Assembly: GCA_039591615.1 (NCBI GenBank)
Contig: JBDHDH010000012.1
Location: forward strand, 1-64,000
Direction of reading: 5' to 3'
Length of the DNA stretch: 64,000 nucleotides
From: JBDHDH01 sp039591615
Lineage (GTDB): Bacteria > Gemmatimonadota > Gemmatimonadetes > Gemmatimonadales > GWC2-71-9
The notes under the pieces are model-generated. The model was not told the DNA's origin and searched no databases. It saw nothing but the letters and a program-made list of their open reading frames with translations. A program made the position numbers and the translations under genes. This document shows, piece by piece, positions 46,601-54,845 of this stretch (position 1 is its first letter; every line of letters begins with the position of its first letter).

Positions 46601-47388
46601 AGCTCTACGACCTGTCACAGCCGTTGAACCAAGAAGTATCGTTCTGGCCGTACTACCCGCCGTTCGAAGTCAAATACATCAAGCGAAAGGCGGAGCACGG
46701 CGTCAACGCGCAATACATCCAAACCTCGAACCACATGGGCACCCATCTCGACGCGCCCCGCCACTTCGTTACCGGCGGCATGACCATCGACGAGATCCCG
46801 ATGGAGTGGCTCTGCGGGCCCGGTGTGGTGGTCGACCTGTCTGGTGTGATGAGTGATCTGGAAGTCTACACACCCAACATGATCGAGGACCGCGTCGAAG
46901 TGCGAACGGGAGATCTCCTCCTGTTGCACACAGGGTGGCACCGCTACGGACAGTTCGGCGATGAGCCGGACGAAGTACGCTACCTCCACTACCACCCGGG
47001 CGCGCATCCCGATATGGTGCCTTGGCTCCTCGAGAAAGAGATCCACATCTGGGGCGTCGACTGCGTCTCCACCGACCACCCCATGGACCTTCCGATTGGC
47101 CGTTTCCTGGGGAAAGGCATGCACGGACACTGCGATCGCGTGCGTGCCAAGTGCGAGGAGAAATTCGGCAAGGAGGGAACGGAGCGGCTCTTCCCGGAGG
47201 AAGACTATCAGCTCACGCACAACGCGCTCTTCCCGCACAACTGCATGCACATCGAGAATCTCGGCGGAGAGATCGCAGCACCCGAGCTCCAGAACAAACG
47301 AACCATCATCGGGTGCTTCCCATGGAAGTTCAAAGGAGGGGAGGCAGCGTTCGCACGCGTTGTCGCGTTCGAGAGGAGCTGGGAGTAG
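46597..47388 (+). CDS. Cyclase-family metal-dependent hydrolase (kynurenine formamidase/isatin hydrolase fold)
   Basis: 263 residues. SNHMGTHLDAPRHF carries the HxxxHxD metal site (His46, His50, Asp52); LLLLHTGWHRYGQ, GVDCVSTDHPMD and the late HNCMHIENLGG complete the family pattern. Members open amide or imide rings (isatin, kynurenine formyl group). Between a nucleobase-type permease and an amidase, a ring-opening step on the oxidised heterocycle is a reasonable inference. Confidence 0.85.
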   Translation: MKLYDLSQPLNQEVSFWPYYPPFEVKYIKRKAEHGVNAQYIQTSNHMGTHLDAPRHFVTGGMTIDEIPMEWLCGPGVVVDLSGVMSDLEVYTPNMIEDRVEVRTGDLLLLHTGWHRYGQFGDEPDEVRYLHYHPGAHPDMVPWLLEKEIHIWGVDCVSTDHPMDLPIGRFLGKGMHGHCDRVRAKCEEKFGKEGTERLFPEEDYQLTHNALFPHNCMHIENLGGEIAAPELQNKRTIIGCFPWKFKGGEAAFARVVAFERSWE

Positions 47389-47392
47389 GGAA

Positions 47393-47483
47393 GGCAGACG
47401 GCAGAGGGCAGACGGCAGAGGGCAGAAGGCAGAAGGCAGAAGGCAGAAGGCAGAAGGTAGAGGGTGGAAGGCGGAAGGCAGAA
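47393..47483 (+). repeat. Heptanucleotide tandem repeat, 13 units of GGCAGAR
   Basis: Thirteen contiguous 7-bp units: GGCAGAC, GGCAGAG, GGCAGAC, GGCAGAG, five GGCAGAA, then GGTAGAG, GGTGGAA, GGCGGAA and GGCAGAA. It lies between the cyclase stop and the amidase start, inside an otherwise tight operon, with degenerate units at the 3' end. Copy number may vary between strains. Confidence 0.85.
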
Positions 47484-47565
47484 ACGAGAACAACGCAGAA
47501 GAGAGACGCAAGAGGCGCAGTGATGGACGACGGTCTGGGAACTCGGCTGCTGCGATGAGCTCAGC

Positions 47566-49005
47566 GTGGCACTGAACCAGGAAATCGCGGATTTCACGGC
47601 CACCGAGTTGCGACGGCTCGTCGCCAGGCGAGAGCTCTCGCCGGTCGAGGTGGTGGAATCCTGCCTCGGCCGCGTCGAACAGTATAACGGCGTGATCAAC
47701 GCGGTGGTGACGCTCTCAGAGCGGGCGCTCGATGATGCCCGTCAGCTGGAGGAGAAGCTCGGGCGACGTCATGATCCGGGACCGCTGTGTGGACTCCCCA
47801 CGGGCATCAAGGACGTGACACCCGTAGCGGGACTGCGGACGACCTACGGCTCGCCGCTCTACGCCGACCACGTCTCCACCGAGGACGCCCTGGTCGTCCA
47901 GCGTCTGCGAAACGCGGACGCCATCATCCTCGGCAAGACCAATTGCCCTGAGTTTGCCGCCGGGGGGAACACGTTCAACGAGGTATTCGGCCGCACGCGC
48001 AACCCCTGGGATCCAGGGAGGAGTGCCGGTGGCTCGACGGGCGGAGGCGCGGCCGCATTGGCCAGCGGGATGATCGCCCTGGCGGAAGGGACCGACCTCG
48101 GAGGATCACTGCGGATTCCGGCATCGTTTTGCGGTGTGGTCGGCCTTCGCCCGTCGGTCGGCCTCGTCCCGACCCATCCGACGGACTACCTGTGGGACAA
48201 CCTCCTGGTCACCGGTCCCATGGCCCGCACCGCTGAGGACGCCGCCCTCATGCTGCAGGTGATCGCTGGGCCGAGCCCGCTTGCGCCGATGCATCAGCAG
48301 ACAGCGAATCGAGACTTCGTTCGTGCCGTCGAGCATGGCCCAGTCGCGGGTCTCCGCATTGGGTATGCCCCGGACATCGCAGGAATCGGTGTCGAAGCCG
48401 AGATCGAACAGATCTGCCGTCGCACAGTGGCAGAGCTCGCGCACGGCGGCGCACGGGTGGATGTCGTGCAACTCGATCTGGCGTACGCATCGGACGCGTT
48501 TCTCGCTCTGCGAGGCCTGTGGATGGTCGCGCATCAGTACACGCGCCTCGACAAGATGGACCAGTTCGGTCAGAACGTCGCTGGCAATGTGAGTACCGGA
48601 TTGTCGGTAACCACCCGCGAGCTCGGTGCCGCCGAGCACGTTCGGGGCCGCGTGTGGCGGTTCTTCCAGGGGTTCTTCCAGAAGTACGACCATCTCCTCA
48701 CTCCAAGCATGGCCGTGCCGCCTTTCCCGGTCGAACAAGATTTCCCGGAGAGCGTCGCCGGAAGACCGATGAAGACCTACGTCGATTGGATGGCGCCCAC
48801 GTTCATTCTGAGCCTCACGGGTCTTCCCATCGGCTCGGTGCCGTGTGGCATCGACAGCGGAGGCCTGCCGGTGGGGCTGCAGATCGTGGGGCGGCCGTTC
48901 GGCGAGGAAGCCGTGCTGGCACTGGCAAAGAGAGTTCAGGAGATTCAGCCAATGGGCGGTCCCTCGCTCGCCAACTTGGATCGCTGGGAAGAGGGTCCGC
49001 CGTAG
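47566..49005 (+). CDS. Amidase-signature-family amidohydrolase
   Basis: 479 residues. The Ser-cisSer-Lys triad is present: Lys82 in GIKDVTP, cis-Ser157 in SAGGSTGGG and nucleophile Ser181 in DLGGSLRIPA, with the usual 24-residue spacing between the serines. FNEVFGRTRNPWDP and FCGVVGLRPSVG are signature neighbours. Last gene of the heterocycle operon; a C-N bond cleavage of the ring-opened product is inferred. Ureidomalonase of the oxidative pyrimidine pathway would fit this position. Start GTG 47566; ribosome site weak. Confidence 0.87.
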   Translation: MALNQEIADFTATELRRLVARRELSPVEVVESCLGRVEQYNGVINAVVTLSERALDDARQLEEKLGRRHDPGPLCGLPTGIKDVTPVAGLRTTYGSPLYADHVSTEDALVVQRLRNADAIILGKTNCPEFAAGGNTFNEVFGRTRNPWDPGRSAGGSTGGGAAALASGMIALAEGTDLGGSLRIPASFCGVVGLRPSVGLVPTHPTDYLWDNLLVTGPMARTAEDAALMLQVIAGPSPLAPMHQQTANRDFVRAVEHGPVAGLRIGYAPDIAGIGVEAEIEQICRRTVAELAHGGARVDVVQLDLAYASDAFLALRGLWMVAHQYTRLDKMDQFGQNVAGNVSTGLSVTTRELGAAEHVRGRVWRFFQGFFQKYDHLLTPSMAVPPFPVEQDFPESVAGRPMKTYVDWMAPTFILSLTGLPIGSVPCGIDSGGLPVGLQIVGRPFGEEAVLALAKRVQEIQPMGGPSLANLDRWEEGPP

Positions 49006-49029
49006 CGACGTGCCGCCGCGTTGTGCTTG

Positions 49030-50532
49030 TCACGAGCCGCCTTCGAACAACGCCTTCACAGCAACCTTGGTCACTTTTCCCATGGCATTCCGTGGGAGGG
49101 CCTCCAGGCACCGCAGGCTTCTCGGTATCTTGTACGGCGCCAACCGATCCTTCGCCCACGCCTGCAGGGCTTCCAGCTCCAGCTTGCGGTTCGATATGAG
49201 CTCCGTCGCGACGCAGATGCGTTCACCCCACTCGTCATCGTCCACGCCAACGACGGCACATTCGGCGATGGCGGGGTGAGCCCGCAACACCTCTTCGATC
49301 TCGATCGCGGAGACCTTGTACCCACCCGTCTTGATGATGTCGATGCTCGATCGACCGAGGATCCGGTAGCGCCCATCTCGCACAATGGCCAAATCGCCGG
49401 TACGAAACCACCCGTCGTGAAACGCCTCGCGAGTCGTCGTGGGGCGGCGCCAGTATTCCAGAAACACACCGGGTCCCTTCACTTCGATCTCGCCTGGTGT
49501 ATCCTCGCCGGCGAGCGGGCTCCCGCTCTCGTCCACGAGGCGGATCTCGACTCGAGGAAGCGGCGACCCTACAGACCCGGGCTCGCGTCTCCCGCGCAAG
49601 GGGCTCGAGAGGGCCATGCCGATCTCGGTCATGCCGTAGCGCTCGAGCAGCGTGTGTCCGGTGATTTCCTTCCATCGCTCGAGAGTGCTGATGGGAAGCG
49701 CAGAGGAGCCGGAGACCATGAGGCGCATCCGCCGACAGCCGGCGGACATCGCTGCTCGTTCCTGGGGGGCTGCGGCCTCCCACGCGGCGATCAGGCGTCG
49801 ATAGATGATCGGAACCGCCATGAACAGCGTGAGGTCACCACGGACGATGCGGCGCCACGCCTCGTTCGCGTCGAACCGTGTCATCATCTCACAGGCGGCA
49901 CCGGTCCAAACCGCGCAGGTGAGCACATTGACGATGCCGTGGACATGGTGGAGTGGGAGAACCAGCAACGTGCGATCGTCGGGTGTCCATCCCCACGCCT
50001 CGACCAGGGCTGAGACTTGAGCCTCGATGTTGGCATGGGTGGTAACGACGCCTTTCGGTCTGCCGGTTGTGCCGCTCGTATAGACCATCATGGCCCTGCG
50101 GCTCGTATCGACAGTGGGCAACGCGGGCGGGCATGGGCCGGCCAAGGCATCCACGCTGGAAAGAAACCGGACCCTGATCCGACCGAGGAACGGCCGCACC
50201 TTCTGCGCGAGTTCCGGATGGGCGACGACGATCTCGGTGCCGGAATCCTCCACCACATACTGGAGCTCGGGCGGTGGGTGCGAGACCGCCAGTGGTACGG
50301 CGATCCCACCGGCCCTCCACACCCCCCACTGTACGGCGAGGTAGTGAAAGCTGCTGGGGACGAGGAAAGCGACTCGGGTCTCTCGTAGATCTCCGGCGCC
50401 ATCCAGCAGAGACCCGGCGACCCCTTCGGACGCCATCAGGAGATCGGAGTATGTGTAGGCCCCGTCATCATCGACGACGGCAGTGCGATTGCCGTGAGAC
50501 CGAGCCCGGCCGATTAGCGGGAGGTCCGGCAT
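49030..50532 (-). CDS. matB: Malonyl-CoA synthetase-like acyl-CoA ligase (MatB type)
   Basis: 500 residues, adenylate-forming family. VYTSGTTGRPKGVVTTH is the phosphate loop, LPLHHVHGIVN and ERYGMTEIGMALSSPL are the MatB/ACSF3-type substrate-pocket motifs (RYGMTE followed by SxPL), GWFRTGD and IKTGGYKVSA follow, and LPRNAMGKVTK keeps the catalytic lysine. Expected reaction: malonate (or methylmalonate) + CoA + ATP. It converges on the amidase gene with 24 bases between stops. Confidence 0.75.
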   Translation of the reverse strand: MPDLPLIGRARSHGNRTAVVDDDGAYTYSDLLMASEGVAGSLLDGAGDLRETRVAFLVPSSFHYLAVQWGVWRAGGIAVPLAVSHPPPELQYVVEDSGTEIVVAHPELAQKVRPFLGRIRVRFLSSVDALAGPCPPALPTVDTSRRAMMVYTSGTTGRPKGVVTTHANIEAQVSALVEAWGWTPDDRTLLVLPLHHVHGIVNVLTCAVWTGAACEMMTRFDANEAWRRIVRGDLTLFMAVPIIYRRLIAAWEAAAPQERAAMSAGCRRMRLMVSGSSALPISTLERWKEITGHTLLERYGMTEIGMALSSPLRGRREPGSVGSPLPRVEIRLVDESGSPLAGEDTPGEIEVKGPGVFLEYWRRPTTTREAFHDGWFRTGDLAIVRDGRYRILGRSSIDIIKTGGYKVSAIEIEEVLRAHPAIAECAVVGVDDDEWGERICVATELISNRKLELEALQAWAKDRLAPYKIPRSLRCLEALPRNAMGKVTKVAVKALFEGGS

Positions 50533-50968
50533 TTCACGCGCTCCCTCGGCGCGCGGCCCCAGCGCCCAGCCCCGTGGTCATCCCCATCGAGAGCCAGGAC
50601 ATTCGCGAATGTGACACCGGCCTCCTCGGGGTCGGGTCGACGGGGCCCGTCGCTGGCACTCGAGGTGGCAGCCGGACTCCGCCGTGGCCGCCCCGTCAGC
50701 ATCCGGCGCCCGAAGGCGGCCATGGACCCCTGCGGGGCAACTTGAGGCTGCCTCTCTAACCTGGTCCCGCGGGCGCCGGTGACGCACCGCCGGGTTCCTG
50801 CAACACCGTTGCACGACTACCGAGCCACTCATGCCTCTATGAGACCCATCTCGCAGTGTCGTCGCGGCTTAGCTGTCGGTATAGCACTTGCGAAACACCG
50901 AGAGTAACCACTCCAGGGATGCGCTGGCTCCCGCGCCGGCGCGACGCGTGAGAGGAAAGGCGAAGGTC
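50533..50968. other. Intergenic region, no gene recognised
   Basis: About 435 bases between the divergent malonyl-CoA synthetase-like gene and the PEP-mutase-like gene. Open frames here are out-of-frame extensions of neighbours. It should contain both promoters; the stretch before 50969 has a GAGAGGAAAGG ribosome site. Confidence 0.4.
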
Positions 50969-51868
50969 ATGCAGCAACCCCGCGCTGCCCATCTGCGGCA
51001 GCATCTGCTCACTCGCGACATAACTCCGTTCATAGGAATCTACGACGTCTTTTCCGCCACGGTGGCGGCCCGGCAGTGCGAGGCACTCTTCGTGAGCGGC
51101 TTCGGGTTTGCCGCGAGCCATCACGGGGTGCCGGATCCGGGCTTCGTCGCCTGGTCGGATCTCGTGCAGTTCGTGCAGCGGCTCCGGGTGGTGTTGCCGG
51201 ACCATCATCTCCTCGTCGAGATCGACGACGGTTACGGAGACACCGATATCGCCTGCCACGTCGTTTCGGCGCTGGAGTCGGTGGGGGCCTCGGGCGTCGT
51301 GCTGGAGGACACCCAGCGGCCCAGGCGCGGCAGATATTGCAATGGCAAGCCGCTCCTCGAGCTGGAGGCGTTTCAGGAAAAGCTCTCCAAGGTGCTGGCC
51401 ACGCGGCGTGAGTTGTTTGTGGTAGCGCGTACCGACGCGAGCGAACCTCCCGACATCGCCCGCCGCATTCATGCTTTTGCCGAGGCAGGAGCGGATGCGG
51501 TGCTGGTGGATCACGCCTCTGATCTCCGAGTCATTCGGGCTCTCGCCAGCCAGGTCGAAAGCCCGTTCGCCTTCAATCAGATTGCCGGTGGCAATGGCCC
51601 GCGGGTGACCTTGTCAGAATTGCGGTCCGCCGGGGTCTCTTTGGTCATCTACAGCACACCTTGTCTTTTCGCCGCCCAGGGCGCCATGCAGCGCGCCCTG
51701 CATCGCTTGCTCGCGCACGACGGGCTACTGGAGCCGGCGGGAGATGGCCAAGTGGGTGTTTCCGAATGCACCGGGCTACTCCGCGCAAATCACGGTCGAC
51801 GGTTTCCGGCCTCACGGCGCTCGCCGTCCCACAACGTAGCCGCCAACTCGCCTAGGTCATGTTCCTGA
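50969..51868 (+). CDS. PEP mutase/isocitrate lyase superfamily protein, function unknown
   Basis: 299 residues, TIM-barrel. FIGIYDVFSATVAARQCEAL, VEIDDGYGDTDIA, VVLEDTQRPRRGRYCNGK, VARTDASE and FNQIAGGNGP follow the PEP-mutase/2,3-dimethylmalate lyase layout. The PEP mutase hallmark EDKxxxKxNS reads EDTQRPRRGRYCNG, so its catalytic lysine and NS pair are lost, and the lyase-type KKCGH is absent as well. The reaction cannot be assigned. The end overlaps the next gene by ten bases. ATG 50969 has a good ribosome site. The last about 45 residues are Ser/Arg-rich and poorly conserved in appearance. Confidence 0.72.
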   Translation: MQQPRAAHLRQHLLTRDITPFIGIYDVFSATVAARQCEALFVSGFGFAASHHGVPDPGFVAWSDLVQFVQRLRVVLPDHHLLVEIDDGYGDTDIACHVVSALESVGASGVVLEDTQRPRRGRYCNGKPLLELEAFQEKLSKVLATRRELFVVARTDASEPPDIARRIHAFAEAGADAVLVDHASDLRVIRALASQVESPFAFNQIAGGNGPRVTLSELRSAGVSLVIYSTPCLFAAQGAMQRALHRLLAHDGLLEPAGDGQVGVSECTGLLRANHGRRFPASRRSPSHNVAANSPRSCS

Positions 51869-53385
51869 ACACTCGCGTCGGCGGTCTCATCGAGCCCCTC
51901 ACCGCACGACACTGGGATCGAGGGATGATCGGTCGCCGGCTGCAGGCGAGAGCGGCGTTCCTCCACCACCGCGGCTTGGAGCCAGGTGATCGCGTCTTCC
52001 TGCACTACGGGAACACCCTCGAGTTCTTCGTGGATCTGCTAGCTATCTGGACCCTCGGCGGCTGCGTCATCCCTATCGACCAGCGGCTCACCCGGTTCGA
52101 AATAGACGTGCTGGCCCGAACGGCGAGACCCAGGTTCTCCCTTTGGATCGACGCGCCCCGAGGAGATATCGCAGCCGCCCTTTCCGCACTGGGAGCCCAA
52201 ACCCTCCAGATGTCGGAGGACCACCTCGATGAGGCCGCCGCGGCCCCGCCGCCTGGAGCCCGCCTTTCGATGGACCAGGACGCGCTGATCCTCTTCACCT
52301 CCGGCACCACGGGCCACCCGAAGGGAGTCGTCCATACGCATCGCTCCTTGCGCGCCCGGTGGTTGGCCCTCCTCCAAAGCCTGGATGTTCGGCATTTCCG
52401 GAAAACACTCTGTCTGCTTCCCACGCATTCCGCGCACGGACTCATCGGTAACGCGCTGTTCCCGTGGCTTTCGGGCCGCGATCTCCACATCTTGCCGCCG
52501 TTCCGAGCCGATCTGGTCCACCGTCTGGGCGCGTTCCTCGACGAATATGGCATCACCTTCATGTCGTCGGTCCCGCCGGTGTGGCGTCTTGCGCTGAATA
52601 CGGCCGCCCCCCCGACGCGAGGCACGCTCGAACGGGTGTTCTGCGGCTCCGCACCTCTGACGGCGCAGCTATGGAAGGAGATCGCCAGCTGGACCGGGGC
52701 TCGAGCCGTTCTCAACACCTATGGCATAACGGAAACCGGAAGCTGGGTGGCGGGAACCACGCTTCGGACCTTCGTGCCCGAAGATGGCCTGATCGGGGTA
52801 CCCTGGGGTGCTGCGGTGAAGGTGCTGCGCGGCGCGAGCACTGACACACCGCCGGCCTTCGCCGAAGAGTGCGCCCTGGGTGAAGAGGGTTATGTGTGGC
52901 TCAACACTGCGGCGCTGATGAAGGGCTACCTGGATCGTGATGACCTCACCCGGCAGGCCGTGAGCCAGGGATGGTTCACGACCGGTGATATCGGGGTGGT
53001 ACGCAAAGGATGCCTCTACCTCTGTGGCCGTGCTCGCGAGGAGATCGACAAGGGTGGCGCGAACGTGCATCCAGGCGACATTGACGGGGTCGTCAAACGC
53101 TATCCTGCGACCAGAGACGTCTGCACCTTCGGTGTGGAGGATTCCCTGCATGGGCAGAAGGTGGCAATCGCAGTTGTGCTCGATGACCGCTCGCCAGCCA
53201 CACTGACGTCGCTGCATAGGTGGGTCGAGGGCCGCCTCGCTGAGCACAAGGTGCCCGTACAATGGTATCTCGTCGAGGCAATCCCCCGCACGGCGCACGG
53301 TGTGAACCGGGAGCAAGTCGCAAGGCACTGCCAGACGCTCGAGCCGGTGCCGCTGCGAACGATGCTCGGCGAGCCAGCGCCGTGA
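51859..53385 (+). CDS. Adenylate-forming (AMP-binding) enzyme lacking the A10 lysine
   Basis: 508 residues of the acyl-CoA synthetase fold. LFTSGTTGHPKGVVHTHRS, LLPTHSAHGLIGN, NTYGITETGSW, WFTTGDIGVV and EEIDKGGANVHP are in place. The C-terminal motif normally reading TxxGKVNR is TAHGVNR: exactly one codon, the catalytic lysine for adenylation, is missing. The enzyme may use a pre-activated substrate, or have a shifted lysine elsewhere. It overlaps the PEP-mutase-like gene by ten bases, so the two act together. Confidence 0.8.
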   Translation: MFLNTRVGGLIEPLTARHWDRGMIGRRLQARAAFLHHRGLEPGDRVFLHYGNTLEFFVDLLAIWTLGGCVIPIDQRLTRFEIDVLARTARPRFSLWIDAPRGDIAAALSALGAQTLQMSEDHLDEAAAAPPPGARLSMDQDALILFTSGTTGHPKGVVHTHRSLRARWLALLQSLDVRHFRKTLCLLPTHSAHGLIGNALFPWLSGRDLHILPPFRADLVHRLGAFLDEYGITFMSSVPPVWRLALNTAAPPTRGTLERVFCGSAPLTAQLWKEIASWTGARAVLNTYGITETGSWVAGTTLRTFVPEDGLIGVPWGAAVKVLRGASTDTPPAFAEECALGEEGYVWLNTAALMKGYLDRDDLTRQAVSQGWFTTGDIGVVRKGCLYLCGRAREEIDKGGANVHPGDIDGVVKRYPATRDVCTFGVEDSLHGQKVAIAVVLDDRSPATLTSLHRWVEGRLAEHKVPVQWYLVEAIPRTAHGVNREQVARHCQTLEPVPLRTMLGEPAP

Positions 53386-53522
53386 ACGTCGGGACCAGGT
53401 CGAGCGCGATCGAGCGGACCTCCGCCTCGTTTCCTAACAGAAAGATGGCGGTACGCCGACCCAGGGATGGGGCCGAACTGGCATCCCCACCTCAGAGTGA
53501 GATTCGGCAGATTCCGCTTCGC

Positions 53523-54659
53523 ATGAACAAATACCGGATCGGCCGCTACACGCCCGAATACAAGTGGCAGGTAATCGACGTCCTGAAGCATCTGTCTCCG
53601 GAGCGCGTGTCGGTCCTGACTGCCTACTTCGAATGGAAGTACGAGCAGAATCCGTATCTCGAGCCGCTGCTCTTCCTGGCATTGCATGGCCGTCGAGTAG
53701 TCGGCATGCGGGGATTCTGGGGTACCAAATGGGAGGTGAAGGGCGAGCGTTACGTGCTCCCGTGTGCCTCGAATCTGGTCGTGGCACCCGATCATCGGAG
53801 ACGAGGGATCGTCAAGCAGTTGATGGACGTTGCTGTGGCGGACCTGGCCGACCGCGGCTACCCCTTCGTCATCAACCTGAACGCCACGAACATTATGCAC
53901 ATCGCGTCGTTGAGCATGGGTTGGCGCGGCGCCGGGCCCCTCGAGGACATGAGCCAGGGGACCATTTGGGGACGCGTGCCCCTGCCGAGTGCTGGGGAGC
54001 CAGCGCACCGTCGCATCGCGGGAGCAGCGCGGCGGTCAATCCGCGATGCGAGGCGCCGCCTCTTCGGCAACGGGTCTCCCTTCCATCGGTTCGATCGCGC
54101 GGTACACCAGTGGCCTATCGACGGTATCGTGGTCGAACAGCGGCCCCGCTCAGCGGAAATGGCCGCCCTCGTGCATCGCGTGGGTCACGACGGCCGCCTT
54201 CGTCACGTGCGAGATCCGGAGTACTGTGAGTGGCGATACCGGAATCCCCTGTCCGAGTATCGGTTTCTTTATTGGGAGCGTGCGGGCACCGTCGACGGGT
54301 ATTTGGTCCTCGCCACCAAGGGGCTCCAGCCTGCCCCCGGGGTCGAGCTGAACATCGCGGATTGGGAGGGCATGAGATTCGACGTTCGTGCCGAGCTCCT
54401 GGAAGCGGTGCTCTCGTGGGGAGGATTTGATGCATTGAGTGTCTGGGCGGGACCGTTCGGGGACCAAGCCAAATCTCTGCTGGCGCGGTACGGCTTCGAG
54501 ATCACCGAGACCGAGATTAGCATCACCAAGCCGCAACGCACCGTGCTCGTGTGCTCCACGCGGAACGGCGATCGAACGGCAGCATGGACATTGGGGAGTC
54601 GCGATCTACTGAACATCACGAGTTGGGACATGCGGATGATCTACTCGGATGGCTTCTAG
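53523..54659 (+). CDS. GNAT-like acetyltransferase (double-domain)
   Basis: 378 residues from ATG 53523; ATG 53445 is an alternative and would shorten the gap to the ligase. The first half has a GNAT acetyl-CoA core: VVGMRGFW, SNLVVAPDHRRRGIVKQLMD (motif A, with RxxGI) and INLNATNIMHIASLSMGW. The second half (about 210-370; PEYCEWRYRNP, YRFLYWER, VDGYLVLATKG) resembles the C-terminal half of acetyltransferases in polysaccharide clusters. Probable small-molecule or sugar acyltransferase in the three-gene unit. Confidence 0.7.
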   Translation: MNKYRIGRYTPEYKWQVIDVLKHLSPERVSVLTAYFEWKYEQNPYLEPLLFLALHGRRVVGMRGFWGTKWEVKGERYVLPCASNLVVAPDHRRRGIVKQLMDVAVADLADRGYPFVINLNATNIMHIASLSMGWRGAGPLEDMSQGTIWGRVPLPSAGEPAHRRIAGAARRSIRDARRRLFGNGSPFHRFDRAVHQWPIDGIVVEQRPRSAEMAALVHRVGHDGRLRHVRDPEYCEWRYRNPLSEYRFLYWERAGTVDGYLVLATKGLQPAPGVELNIADWEGMRFDVRAELLEAVLSWGGFDALSVWAGPFGDQAKSLLARYGFEITETEISITKPQRTVLVCSTRNGDRTAAWTLGSRDLLNITSWDMRMIYSDGF

Positions 54660-54845
54660 CCGGCGCGGAGACCCAATCCTTCTAGAGCACACAGCGCCCA
54701 ACACCGGCCACGCCCACTGACCACTCCCTACGGTCCACCACGTCCCACTCCTGGCTCAATCCCACCCTCTTTCCTTATTCTTCAAGCCGCTCATCGCCGC
54801 ACCCGCAACCTCGCTGGCAGGGGCTAGCATCGATATGCACTCATC

